Shown piece after piece: positions 43,369 to 53,800 of a stretch of 64,000 nt of DNA. Both the position numbers and the translations under genes were made by a program. Under the pieces are notes generated by a model, which worked only from the letters and a program-made list of their open reading frames with translations, was not told the origin of the DNA and did not search any database. This DNA is from CBDBBY01 sp965203215 (lineage in GTDB: Bacteria; Pseudomonadota; Alphaproteobacteria; Rhodobacterales; Rhodobacteraceae), in contig CBDBBY010000001.1 of NCBI GenBank assembly GCA_965203215.1, positions 4,526,001-4,590,000 of the forward strand. The letters run 5' to 3'. Position 1 is the stretch's first letter; every line of letters starts with the position of its first letter.

Positions 43369-44460
43369 TCAGGCGCTTTCCGTCTTTGTCAGCCGAATTT
43401 GAATGCGGTATACCGACAGGAAGTCCAGCGCCAGCAGGAAGAACAGAAGCATTCCTTGAAAGGCCTGGATCGAAGCGGCCGGCAGCCCGAGCATGAGCTG
43501 GGCGAGTTCGCCGCCGATGTAGGTCAAGGCCATGAGTATTCCTGCGAGCGTGATGCCCACGGCGTGGAGCCGCCCGAGGAACGCCACGATTATCGCCGTG
43601 AAACCGTATCCCACGTTGAAGTCTATGGAAAGCTGGCCCGCCGGTCCGGAGAGCTCCATGATTCCGGTCAGGCCTGCCAAGGCGCCTCCGGCTCCCAGAC
43701 AGAACACCACGAGCCAATTGACCTTGACGCCGGCGTAGGCCGCCGCCCGCAGCGACTCGCCCGCAAGCTTGATCTGAAACCCGATGAAGTGCCTCTTGTA
43801 GAGAAGATGCGCGCCCAGCACGGCGGCGGCGGCGAACAGGATGCCCAAGTGAATCCCGGTTCCGGGGATAAGTTCGGGATTGGAAGCGCTGTCGTAATAT
43901 TGGAGATTGCGCGAGCCGGGAAATCCCGATCCCTCCGGATTCCGGAGCGCGCCGACTGACATGGCCGCCAGGAAATGCTCGGCGACATACACGAGCATGA
44001 GCGATACAAGTATCTCGTTGGCGTAGAACCGGTTCTTCAAAATGGCCGGAATCATCGCCCAAGCGAATCCGCCTGCGGTTCCCGCGATGATCATGAGCGG
44101 GAAGATCCACCATGCGTCGAGCGGATAAAGGGCGAGCGCGGTCGCGCCTCCGGCGATCGCGCCCATGATGTACTGGCCTTCGGCGCCGATGTTCCAAAAA
44201 TTCGCCCGGAAACCCAATGAAAGACCGATCGCGATCATGATAAGAGGCGCGGCCTTGACGAGGATTTGGGGTCTGGCATAGCTCGCAAGGTTGGGATCGA
44301 ACAGCGGCGACCAGAAAATTGTCTTGATCGCCTCGAAGGGATCCTTTCCCAGTGCCGCGAACATGATCGCACCCGCGATCATTGTGGCCGCAACCGCGAT
44401 CAATGGGGTCGCGGCGGTCCAGGCCCTCGAGGCTTCCTGGCGACGCTGAAGTCTAAGCAT
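43369..44460 (-). CDS. BMP-family ABC importer permease 1
   Basis: Partner permease (YufP/NupP type), 363 residues from the ATG at 44460, which overlaps the ATPase gene by 8 bases. Motifs include FRANFWNIGAEGQYIMGAIAG and the coupling loop LAGESLRAAAYAGVKV. About nine membrane segments are visible. An in-frame upstream start would extend it into the ATPase gene without family support. Confidence 0.92.
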   Translation of the reverse strand: MLRLQRRQEASRAWTAATPLIAVAATMIAGAIMFAALGKDPFEAIKTIFWSPLFDPNLASYARPQILVKAAPLIMIAIGLSLGFRANFWNIGAEGQYIMGAIAGGATALALYPLDAWWIFPLMIIAGTAGGFAWAMIPAILKNRFYANEILVSLMLVYVAEHFLAAMSVGALRNPEGSGFPGSRNLQYYDSASNPELIPGTGIHLGILFAAAAVLGAHLLYKRHFIGFQIKLAGESLRAAAYAGVKVNWLVVFCLGAGGALAGLTGIMELSGPAGQLSIDFNVGYGFTAIIVAFLGRLHAVGITLAGILMALTYIGGELAQLMLGLPAASIQAFQGMLLFFLLALDFLSVYRIQIRLTKTESA

Positions 44461-45997
44461 CAACGATGCTCTCCGCAACGGCACTGTCCGCGACGGCCAT
44501 CCCGTGGGATCCTCCCATCATCAGTCCTATTTCTTCTCTCGTCAGCCTGTTCGACGGCTTCGCCTCCGACATGCGGCCCTCGTTCAGCACAGCGATGACA
44601 TCCGATATCTCAATCAGCTCTTCCAAATCCTGGCTGATCACCACAACAGCCGATCCGTTCTGGGCGAGATCGATCAGCGCTTGCCGGATGGCGGCGGTCG
44701 CCGCCGCGTCCAACCCCCAAGTCGGCTGGTTTACCACTAGTACAAGCGGATCGTTAAGGATAGCCCTGCCGATCAGAAATTTTTGGAGGTTGCCGCCCGA
44801 AAGCGAGCTCGCCGCGTTTTCAACGCCGGCCGTTCTGACGTCGAACCGGTGCACGATCAACTCTGCAAATCTGCGCGCTTTGCTCCAATCCACTACACCG
44901 CGCTTGACCAGGTTCTTCCGCGACGCTCCGGCAAGGAGAACGTTTTCAATCAAGTTCATTTCCGGCGCCGCCGCATGGCCGAGACGCTCTTCAGGCGCGG
45001 TCATCAAGCCGATGCGTCGCCGGGCGTCCGTGCCGAGCGTTTCGATTTCAGCCCCGTTCAGCAGAATGCGGCCGCCGGTGACCCGCGCTTCGCCGGAAAT
45101 CGCTGCGATAAGCTCGTCCTGCCCGTTGCCCGCGACTCCCGCGATTCCGAAGATTTGCCCGCCCTTCACGGCGAACGACGGGTTCCTGATTTTCGTTCCG
45201 AACGGCGAATCCTTCGAGGTCAAAAGGTACTCAACCGCGAAAATCGGGTTTTCCGACTTGGTTCTCCTGCTCGTCACAGGGGACTTGAACGTACCGCCGA
45301 CCATCAGCTCGGCAAGCTGGCGAGCGGATTCTCGCCGCGGATCGCAGCTCGCGACGACGCGACCCGCGCGAAGGATTGTCGCGGCGCTGCAAAGCGCGCG
45401 GATTTCTTCAAGCTTGTGCGAAATGTAAAGAATCGACGTTCCGTTCTTCGCCAGAGTCCTGAGCGTGCTGAACAGGATGTCCGCTTCCTGCGGAGTCAGG
45501 ACCGAAGTCGGCTCGTCCATGATCAGCAGTTTCGGCTCCTGCAGCAGGCAGCGTATGATTTCCACGCGCTGCCGTTCGCCCGCCGAAAGACGGCTCACCC
45601 GCTCTTCGGGGCGAAGCGGAAGGCCGTATTTTTCCGCGGTGTCGATGATCATCCGTGTGAGCTGCTTGGCGACCGGCGGATGCTCCATGCCCAAGGCGAT
45701 GTTCTCGGCGACGGTGAGGGCTTCGAACAATGAAAAATGCTGGAACACCATCGCGACGCCTGCGGACCGCGCGTCTTTCGGGTCGGCAGGAACGTGCTCG
45801 TTCTCGCCAAACCACATCCGCCCGGCATCCGGCTTGATCACGCCGTAGACCGTCTTCACAAGCGTCGACTTTCCGGACCCGTTCTCCCCGAGCAAGGCAT
45901 GGATTTCGCCTTGCTCCAAGCTGAACGCAATGCCGTCGTTGGCAAGGACGCCGGGATAGGATTTGGTCAGCCCGTCAACTGAGAAAAATTTGGTCAA
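44453..45997 (-). CDS. BMP-family ABC importer ATPase (tandem ABC domains)
   Basis: A 514-residue ATPase with two fused ABC domains, as in RbsA/YufO proteins. Domain 1 has Walker A GENGSGKST, signature LSAGERQRV and Walker B LLIMDEPTSVL. Domain 2 has a degenerate Walker A (GVAGNGQDEL), signature LSGGNLQKF and Walker B LVLVNQPTWGLD, where Asp-Glu is replaced by Asn-Gln. ATP hydrolysis probably occurs at one composite site. The likely start is TTG at 45997 (MTKFFSVDGLTKSYPG) after GGAGAAACAGG; the frame is open further upstream into xdhC without family similarity. Confidence 0.92.
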   Translation of the reverse strand: MTKFFSVDGLTKSYPGVLANDGIAFSLEQGEIHALLGENGSGKSTLVKTVYGVIKPDAGRMWFGENEHVPADPKDARSAGVAMVFQHFSLFEALTVAENIALGMEHPPVAKQLTRMIIDTAEKYGLPLRPEERVSRLSAGERQRVEIIRCLLQEPKLLIMDEPTSVLTPQEADILFSTLRTLAKNGTSILYISHKLEEIRALCSAATILRAGRVVASCDPRRESARQLAELMVGGTFKSPVTSRRTKSENPIFAVEYLLTSKDSPFGTKIRNPSFAVKGGQIFGIAGVAGNGQDELIAAISGEARVTGGRILLNGAEIETLGTDARRRIGLMTAPEERLGHAAAPEMNLIENVLLAGASRKNLVKRGVVDWSKARRFAELIVHRFDVRTAGVENAASSLSGGNLQKFLIGRAILNDPLVLVVNQPTWGLDAAATAAIRQALIDLAQNGSAVVVISQDLEELIEISDVIAVLNEGRMSEAKPSNRLTREEIGLMMGGSHGMAVADSAVAESIVDA

Positions 45998-46020
45998 TGG
46001 CCTGTTTCTCCAGTTCGCGG

Positions 46021-46962
46021 CTAAGCGCCGGGGTCTGCCAGAAGGCTCGCAGCGACGCCGATGGCGATCGCCCTCGGATGCTTTCCGAGAGCGGGGTCTC
46101 CGATCGGGCACTTTATCCTATCGACCGACGATTCGGGATGGCCGATTTCAACCAGCCTCTTCCTGAATCGCGCCCACTTGGTATCGGAGCCAATCAAACC
46201 CGCAGTTCTGAACGGACGTTCCAGCAATCTTCCGCAAATCTCCAGATCAAGCGCGTGGGAAAAGGTCAGAATCAGATGATCCGCTGCCTCGGGAGCGCAG
46301 TCTACGGCGTCAGCCGGGTTTTTTTCAACCGAAATTTCAGTATTGGAAGGACATTTCTGCGGAAAGCGCTCTGTCGCCACGTCAATCCATTTCGTACGGA
46401 AGCCCGGCAGCGGACCGAGGACGTCCGCGACCGCCCGGCCGACGTGGCCCGCGCCGTAAAGCCAAACATGCCTCTCCGGGGAGCAAGCCGGTTCAATCAG
46501 CCATCCTGCCGCCAATGCCGGGCGCGAGTCGCCCTGAGAGTCTCTGATTCGGCGGAGCGCGCGTTTCACGGAATTCGGCGGGTCCGTTTCCGATACTTCC
46601 GCGCGGCGCGCGAAACTGCCGGTTCGCGCCATTTCCTTTTTTGCTTCATCGACGCCGCCTCGGTCGAAAATCTCCGTCAAAAGGGTGACGGCCCCGCCGC
46701 AGCATTGGCCCAAGCCCGGGCCGAGCGGATATTGCCTGAGCGTCGCCGATTCGGAGCCGCTCTCCAGAAGGCTGCGGGCGCCGCCGATGGCTTGGAGTTC
46801 CAAAGCACCTCCGCCGATCGTGCCGCTTTCGCCTTCGTTCCAGACCAGCATCGATGCGCCGACCTCGCGCGGCGTTGATCCGCGGGTTTTGGCGACGACC
46901 ACCCGCGCCACCCGTCCCGCCTCGGCGACCTTGCGTTCCAATTCATCGACGTTGAAGCTCAC
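46021..46962 (-). CDS. xdhC: Xanthine dehydrogenase accessory protein XdhC
   Basis: Molybdenum-cofactor chaperone that inserts sulfurated Moco into xanthine dehydrogenase. The 313-residue protein starts with GTG at 46962, overlapping the xdhB stop by 4 bases (GTGA). It contains GSTPREVGASMLVW, GTIGGGALELQAI and GPGLGQCCGGAVTLLTE (with the Moco-binding Cys pair), then a Rossmann domain with VWLYGAGHVGRAVADVL and LTFSHALDLEICGRLL, and AIGVAASLL at the end. All are XdhC hallmarks. Confidence 0.93.
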   Translation of the reverse strand: MSFNVDELERKVAEAGRVARVVVAKTRGSTPREVGASMLVWNEGESGTIGGGALELQAIGGARSLLESGSESATLRQYPLGPGLGQCCGGAVTLLTEIFDRGGVDEAKKEMARTGSFARRAEVSETDPPNSVKRALRRIRDSQGDSRPALAAGWLIEPACSPERHVWLYGAGHVGRAVADVLGPLPGFRTKWIDVATERFPQKCPSNTEISVEKNPADAVDCAPEAADHLILTFSHALDLEICGRLLERPFRTAGLIGSDTKWARFRKRLVEIGHPESSVDRIKCPIGDPALGKHPRAIAIGVAASLLADPGA

Positions 46963-49262
46963 GAAGCGCTCCCGCGCTGGCGTTTCGCCGTCCAGTAGAT
47001 GCGCTCCGGCGTCGCCGGAGCGTCGAGCTCGGGAAACGTCGAGCCGTCCCCGCAGGATCCGATCGCGTCCGAAATGGCTGCGAGGACGGAGATGCCAAGA
47101 ACGAAAGGCGGTTCCCCGACCGCTTTCGACCGATAGATCGAGTTCTCCCGGTTGAGGCCTTTTTCCCAGAGATGGACGTTGAAAATCGGCGGCCGGTCCG
47201 AACATGCCGGGATCTTGTAGGTCGACGGGGCATGAGTTTTCAACCGGCCGTCTTCGTCCCAGACAAGCTCTTCCGTCGTGAGCCACCCCGCGCATTGCAC
47301 GAATCCGCCTTCAATCTGGCCGATGTCGATCGCCGGATTCAACGATTTGCCGGTTTCGTGCAATATGTCGGAGCGGAGCAACCGGTTTTCGCCGGTGAGC
47401 AGGTCGATGGCGACCTCGGACACCGCGGCGCCGTAAGCGAAATAGTAGAAGGGACGGCCTCGGCATTTCATCCGGTCCCAACCGACCTTGGGCGTGGCGT
47501 AGAATCCGGTCGCGGACAACGACACCCGGTGCTCGTAAGCCATTTTGACGGCATCGCGGAACTCGTACGACTCGTTTCCGACGCGGAACACTCCGTCCGC
47601 GAATCGAACTTCATCGACGCTGGTCTGGTGCAATTCGGCGAGCAGCTTGAGCATGCGACCGACCAGCTCGTCGCAGGCGTTTTTTACGGCCATTCCGTTC
47701 AGGTCGGATCCGGACGAGGCCGCCGTCGCGGAGGTGTTGGGCACTTTGGAAGTGTCGGTGGCGGTGAGGCTGACAGCGGCGAGCGGCTGGCCGAATGCGT
47801 CCGCCGCGATCTGGGCGATCTTGACGAACAGGCCTTGTCCCATCTCGGTGCCGCCATGGTTCATGCAAATGGAGCCGTCCTGATAGATTTGGACGAGCGC
47901 GCCACCCTGATTCAAATGAGTCAGGGTGAACGAGATTCCGAATTTGACCGGCGTCAGGGCGATGCCGCGCTTGATGCAGGGATTCGCGGCGTTCCACTTT
48001 CTGATTTCCGACTGCCGCGCGGCGAACTCGGACTTTTCCAGGAGTTCGTCCGTGATCTCGGCGATGACGCAATCCTCGACCGCCATGCCGTAATGAGTGG
48101 TCTGCGGCGGGGCCGAATCGGAAGCCCCGTAGTAATTCGCGCGGCGAACGACCTCGCGGCCGAGGCCGAGCGTCGACGCGCCGTGATCCATGACGCGCTC
48201 GATGCCGATCGCTCCTTGCGGACCTCCGAAGCCCCGGAACGCGGTTGCGGACTGCGTGTTGGTGCGAAGCCGACGCGACACGATCCTGAAGTCCGGCAGG
48301 AAATAGGCGTTGTCCGAGTGGAGCACGGCGCGGTCGGCGACCGCTATCGATAGATCGTGCGACCATCCGCAGCGAGCGAAATGCTTGAAATCGACGCCGT
48401 CGATCCTGCCGTCGTCATGAAAGCCGGCCCGGTACTCGATGCGGAACTCGTGGCGCTTTCCGGTGACGATCATGTCGTCGTCCCTGTCGTAACGCATCTT
48501 GCAAGCCTTGCCCGTCAGCTTCGCCGAGATCGCGCATGCGCAAGCGAGCGAGTTGCATTGCGACTCCTTTCCCCCGAACGCGCCGCCCATTCGTCGGACT
48601 TCCACCTTGACGGAGCTCATGGAGACGCCGATCGCGTTCGCCACATGATGTTGAATTTCAGCAGGGTGCTGGCTGGAGCATTGGATCGCCATCGTTCCCG
48701 ACTCCGAAGGGAGGGCGAGCGCAATCTGGCCTTCAAGATAAAAATGCTCTTGGCCGCCAATTTCGACTTTTCCTTCAACGACATGGGCCGCCGACGAAAT
48801 CGCCGCGTCCGGGTTGCCTCTCTCGCAAATCATCGGTTCATCGAGATCGGCATTCGCGGCGATCGCTTCATCGAAGGTGATGATTGCCGGGAGCGGTTCG
48901 TAATCGATTTCGGCCTTGCGCGCTGCTGCCCGCGCGGCGTGGTGCGACTCGGCGACAACGATGAACAGGGGCTGGCCTGCGAAATGCACCGTCCCTTCCG
49001 CCAGCAGAGGTTCCCGCGCAGGAACCGGGGAAACGTCGTTTGCGCCGGGCAGGTCTTCCGAAGTGATCACCGCTACCACCGAAGGCGCCGCCCGCACTTG
49101 CGAAAGGTCCATCCGCCTGATTCTGCCATGCGCGATCTCGGAAAGGCCGAACGCCAAGTGAAGCGTTCCTCTGGGCGCCGGGATGTCGTCGACATAGGTC
49201 GCGCCGCCCGTGACGTGCAGCAAGGCGGCGTCGTGGCAAACCGCGGCGCCGACCAAAGTCAT
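46959..49262 (-). CDS. xdhB: Xanthine dehydrogenase, molybdopterin-binding subunit XdhB
   Basis: Catalytic large subunit that oxidises hypoxanthine and xanthine to urate, 767 residues from the ATG at 49262 (ATGA overlap with xdhA). It shows YVDDIPAPRGTLHLAFG, the active-site entry, VRRMGGAFGGKESQ (Moco-binding), TNTQSATAFRGFGGPQG with the Arg that orients xanthine, and the C-terminal GEPPFVLGISVLAAI with catalytic Glu. Together with XdhA and XdhC it forms the standard bacterial heterotetramer system. It is distinct from the fused hydroxylase at 12819. Confidence 0.94.
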   Translation of the reverse strand: MTLVGAAVCHDAALLHVTGGATYVDDIPAPRGTLHLAFGLSEIAHGRIRRMDLSQVRAAPSVVAVITSEDLPGANDVSPVPAREPLLAEGTVHFAGQPLFIVVAESHHAARAAARKAEIDYEPLPAIITFDEAIAANADLDEPMICERGNPDAAISSAAHVVEGKVEIGGQEHFYLEGQIALALPSESGTMAIQCSSQHPAEIQHHVANAIGVSMSSVKVEVRRMGGAFGGKESQCNSLACACAISAKLTGKACKMRYDRDDDMIVTGKRHEFRIEYRAGFHDDGRIDGVDFKHFARCGWSHDLSIAVADRAVLHSDNAYFLPDFRIVSRRLRTNTQSATAFRGFGGPQGAIGIERVMDHGASTLGLGREVVRRANYYGASDSAPPQTTHYGMAVEDCVIAEITDELLEKSEFAARQSEIRKWNAANPCIKRGIALTPVKFGISFTLTHLNQGGALVQIYQDGSICMNHGGTEMGQGLFVKIAQIAADAFGQPLAAVSLTATDTSKVPNTSATAASSGSDLNGMAVKNACDELVGRMLKLLAELHQTSVDEVRFADGVFRVGNESYEFRDAVKMAYEHRVSLSATGFYATPKVGWDRMKCRGRPFYYFAYGAAVSEVAIDLLTGENRLLRSDILHETGKSLNPAIDIGQIEGGFVQCAGWLTTEELVWDEDGRLKTHAPSTYKIPACSDRPPIFNVHLWEKGLNRENSIYRSKAVGEPPFVLGISVLAAISDAIGSCGDGSTFPELDAPATPERIYWTAKRQRGSAS

Positions 49263-50662
49263 GTTTGCACCTCGAGCACCTGAAGCGAATTCGCTTCGTT
49301 CGTATCTTCCAGGAAATAGCGCAGCAGCATGTTTTTCGCCGCCTCCATGCGATACCGCGCCGACGCTCTCATGTCCGACATCGGCGCGAAATCGTCTTCC
49401 ATGGCATTCATCGCGGCCTCGACACGGACTTGATCCCAAGCTGCGTTCTCCAGCGCCCGTTCCGTTTCGCGCGCCCGTTTCGGAATTGCCGCCATGCCGC
49501 CATAGGCGATCCGCGCCTTGGTCACGCGTCCGCCTGCGACTTGGAGGTTGATGCATCCGCAAACGGCGGAGATGTCTTGATCGAATCTCTTTGAAAGCTT
49601 GTAGCATTTGAGTCGATCAGCTTGCTTCGGCACGAGGACCGATTCGACGAATTCGCCTTCTGCAAGATCCTGCACGCCGTAATCCACGAAAAAATGCTCC
49701 AGCTTCACGATTCGCCTGTCCGCGCCGCGACGAAGCTTCAGCTCCGCTCCGAGGGCGATCAGCGCCGGAGCGCAATCTCCGATCGGCGACCCGTTGGCGA
49801 TGTTTCCTCCGATCGTGGCGGAGCTGCGCACCTGTTCGGATCCGAACCTTCTCAACAGCTCGGCGAAGCTCGGATGCCGTTCCGCGACGGCCTCCCTAAC
49901 TCTGTCCAGGGTTGCGGCCGCTCCGAACTCGATCGCTTTCCGGCTGGTCTTTATCGTCTGAAGCTCCGGAACCTGAGACACGAAGCAGACCAAGGGCAGT
50001 CGCCTGAATTGCTTGGTGACCCAAAGTCCGACATCCGTTGCGCCCGCCACCAGGATCGCATGCGGGTGCTCCATGTACCAATCGGCCAGTTCGTCCGAAT
50101 TCGCAGGGATGAACATCCGTTCGGATGTTGTCGATGAATTGCGCGTCGACACTTTCGTCAAATCGCTCTCGAGCCACTCCGCTCTCGGCTGATTCGCAGC
50201 GACGCCTGCCGCGCGGACGATGGGGGCGTATCCGGTGCACCGGCACAGATTGCCAGCAAGCGCGTCGTCGTGCCGGACGTTTCCGTTCGCATGCGCCGCG
50301 ACCATGGACATCACGAAACCGGGCGTGCAGAATCCGCACTGGCTGCCATGGTTGTCGATCATCGCTTGCTGCACGGGATGCAGGCGGCCGTCGGGCGCAG
50401 ACACCCCTTCGATGGTCCGGACGGCCTTCCCGTCGATTTGCGGCACGAAAAGGATGCAGGAGTTCACCGCGCGGGACTGCGCCCTGCCGTTCTCCAGACC
50501 GGTCACAATAACCGTGCAGGCGCCGCAGTCTCCTTCGTTGCAGCCCTCCTTCGTTCCGGTGAGCATTCGGGATTCCCTCAGCCATTCGAGCAGAGTGAGC
50601 GTCGGGTCCGGATCGGCTACGTAGACTTGCTTGTCGTTGAGAGTGAACTCTACACTCGCCAT
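49259..50662 (-). CDS. xdhA: Xanthine dehydrogenase, Fe-S/FAD subunit XdhA
   Basis: Small subunit carrying two [2Fe-2S] clusters and FAD, 467 residues. Residues 35-60 hold the first cluster (GCNEGDCGACT). CGFCTPGFVMSM and CRCTGY bind the second cluster. The FAD domain has VAGATDVGLW and the segment SATIGGNIANGSPIGDCAPAL near residue 280. The ATG at 50662 begins the operon; the 165 bases to the divergent dnaE gene should hold its promoter, but no motif could be assigned. Confidence 0.94.
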   Translation of the reverse strand: MASVEFTLNDKQVYVADPDPTLTLLEWLRESRMLTGTKEGCNEGDCGACTVIVTGLENGRAQSRAVNSCILFVPQIDGKAVRTIEGVSAPDGRLHPVQQAMIDNHGSQCGFCTPGFVMSMVAAHANGNVRHDDALAGNLCRCTGYAPIVRAAGVAANQPRAEWLESDLTKVSTRNSSTTSERMFIPANSDELADWYMEHPHAILVAGATDVGLWVTKQFRRLPLVCFVSQVPELQTIKTSRKAIEFGAAATLDRVREAVAERHPSFAELLRRFGSEQVRSSATIGGNIANGSPIGDCAPALIALGAELKLRRGADRRIVKLEHFFVDYGVQDLAEGEFVESVLVPKQADRLKCYKLSKRFDQDISAVCGCINLQVAGGRVTKARIAYGGMAAIPKRARETERALENAAWDQVRVEAAMNAMEDDFAPMSDMRASARYRMEAAKNMLLRYFLEDTNEANSLQVLEVQT

Positions 50663-50827
50663 GTCTCATCCTCGCGCAGCTTGGCCCGGTTTGATCGGGA
50701 AAGCATGCGGACAATGACTAGGCGTGTTCATGGCAAAACTCCAGCAGAATCATTTTCCGGCCTACCGCTTTGTCATCGCCCGCCGACTGTGCTTTTGAGG
50801 TCCCCAGCGAACGGATAAGGTGCCTTC

Positions 50828-53800
50828 ATGACGAATGATCCAAAATTCATACATCTCCGCGTTCACACTGAATACTCGCTTTTGGAAGGCGCCGTTCACG
50901 TAAAGACTCTTCCCGACTTGTGCGCGACGCATTCCATGCCAGCCGTGGCGGTGACCGACACGAACAACATGTTCGGCGCTTTGGAATTCGCGACGGTCGC
51001 AAGCGCAAAAGGCGTTCAGCCCATCCATGGCTGTCAGGTCAATCTTGTCTACGACGCCGAATCGGCGGCGTCCGCGCCTGTCGTGCTGCTTGCGCAGAAC
51101 CGCGAAGGATACGGCAACCTGCTCAAGCTCAATTCCTGCATCTACCTGAAACAGAAAGAAGTTTCGAGCCTTACGATGGATGACCTGGCGAATCATCGAT
51201 CCGGCTTGATCTGTCTGACCGGAGGTTCCGAAGGTCCGATCGGCAGATTGGCGCTGGACCGACGGATGGACGAGGCCAGCGTCGTTCTGCGGAAGCTCGG
51301 CGAGATTTTCGACGGCAGACTCTACGTTGAAATCCAAAGGCATTTGAGTCCCGGCATTCCATTTGCGGCTATCGAATCCGAAGTCGAATCGAAGATGATT
51401 TCGCTTGCATACGGAGACGGGTTTCCACTGGTCGCAACGAATGACGTACATTTTCAGTCGAAAGAGAAGTTCGAATCGCACGATGCGCTGCTTTGCATCG
51501 CCGACGGCGCCTATGTCGATCAGACCGACGGCCGGAGGACATTGACTCCGGAACACTACTTCAAATCCCAGGATGAAATGGCGGAATTGTTCGGGGATCT
51601 GCCTGAGGCGATCGAAAACACGGTCGAAATCGCACGCAGGTGCTCGTATTGCGCGGAGAAGAGATCGCCGATCCTGCCGCGATTCGCTGAAAATGAATCT
51701 GAAGAACTGTGCAATCAGGCGCGCAGCGGCCTTGAGGAAAGGCTGAAGGTAATATCGCTTGCCGCGGACAAGCAAGAATATGTGGACCGTCTGAACTACG
51801 AGTTGGACGTCATCAATGAAATGGGATTTGCGGGATACTTCCTGATTGTCGCGGATTTCATCAAATGGGCCAAGCGGCAGGGCATCCCGGTCGGTCCGGG
51901 CAGGGGATCCGGCGCCGGGTCGGTCGTCGCCTACGCGCTGACGATTACCGATCTGGATCCGTTGAGGTTCAATCTTCTGTTCGAGCGCTTCCTGAACCCC
52001 GAGCGGGTGTCCATGCCGGACTTCGACGTCGATTTCTGTCAGGAACGACGGGACGAAGTCATAAGGTACGTCCGGAGCAAGTACGGCGAGGAAAAGGTCG
52101 CGCACATCATTACTTTCGGCGGATTGCTTTCGCGTGTGGCCGTCCGTGACATGGGCAGAGTGATGCGCGTGCCCTACGGCGAGGTGGACAGGCTGGCCAA
52201 GATGATCCCGCGCGACGGCGCCAAGAACGTATCCGTTGAACAGGCGCTGCTGGGCGAGCCGAAGCTGCAGGAGGCGGCGAATTCCGATCCTACCATCCGC
52301 CGGTTGTTCGCCAACGCGCGGGAGATCGAAGGTCTTCTAAGGAACGCCTCGACGCATGCGGCCGGCGTCGTGATAGGGGATAGGCCTCTCGACGAACTCG
52401 TTCCAATCTACAAGGATCCCAAGTCCGAAATACCGGCCACGCAGTTCAGCATGTACTGGGTTGAGCAGGCGGGATTGGTGAAATTCGACTTTCTAGGGCT
52501 GAAGACCCTTACGGTCATCAAGAACGCGGTCGACCTGATCGCCCGCCGCGGCGTGAAGATTGACATCAACAACATACCTTTGGACGAAGAAAAGACGTTC
52601 AGGATCTATTCGTCCGCTTCAACGGTTGCCGTGTTCCAGCTGGAAAGCTCGGGCATGAAGGACACGCTCCGAATGATGAAGCCGACGTGCATCGAGGACA
52701 TTGTTGCGCTCGTCGCACTTTATCGGCCGGGTCCGATCGAGAACATTCCGCAGTATTGCGCCGTCAAGAACGGGAAGGAAAAAAGAAAGAGCCAGCATCC
52801 TTCGATCGATCACATCGTGGCGGAGACCCACGGGATCATGGTCTATCAGGAGCAGGTCATGCAAATCGCTCAGGCGATGGCTGGATACACTCTGGGCGGC
52901 GCGGACCTGCTTCGGCGCGCGATCGGAAAGAAGAAAAAATCCGAGATGGACGCGGAACAGCCGAAATTCCTGGCTGGAGCGGAAAAAAACGGAGTCAAGA
53001 CGAAAGACGCTCAAGAGGTGTGGCAGCTTATGGCGAAATTCGCGGAGTATGGATTTCCCAAGGCGCATGCTGCCGCATATGCGGTCGTCAGCTACCAGAC
53101 GGCTTGGCTGAAAGCCAACCATCCTGTGGAGTTCATGGCTTCCGTCATGAATTGCGACAGCGGCGACGCCGAAAAGCTGAGCAATTATTCAACGGAACTG
53201 CGCCGGATGGGAATTGAACTCGTCCCGCCGTGCATCAACCGTTCTGAAACCGGTTTCGCCGTTGAAGGAAACAAAATCTTGTACGGTTTGGGCGCACTGA
53301 AGAGCGTCGGACGCGAAGCGGCGAACGGCGCCGTAGCAGCTCGCAAAGAAAGGCAATTTCGCGATCTTTTCGACTTGGCAAGCCGGGTGGAACTCAAGCA
53401 GTTCGGAAAGCGCGCGCTCGAGATGCTGGTTTGCGCCGGCTCGCTCGATTCATTGGACAAGAATCGCAAACGGGTGCTCGAGAGCTTGGACACTCTCATC
53501 GGGTATTCGGAGTCCGTATTTGCGGAACGCCAATCGGAGCAGCTGTCGCTGTTCGGAGATGCCGAGGTGACACTGCCGCTTCCAAAGCTGCCGGTTGTCG
53601 GCGATTGGACTGCGCTGGAACGCTTGGAGCGCGAATTGGAAGCATTGGGATTTTATTTGTCGGGTCATCCGCTTGACGAGTTCGGTCCGCAGCTCAAGCA
53701 GGCGAAGGTCGAGACGTATTTGAATTTGTGCGAGCGCGCGGAAAACAAGCAAGCAACGGCGAAGCTCGCAGGATCTGTTTCCAAGGTGCAATCGAGGATC

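Noticed and set aside
46962..47295. Extended N-terminus for XdhC reaching into xdhB
   Set aside because: The extra residues lack XdhC similarity and overlap coding sequence of xdhB; the GTG at 46962 gives GTGA coupling and normal length.
49263..49607. Extended N-terminus for XdhB
   Set aside because: The upstream part is low-complexity Arg/Gly-rich shadow of xdhA; ATG 49262 overlaps the xdhA stop and begins the family N-terminus.
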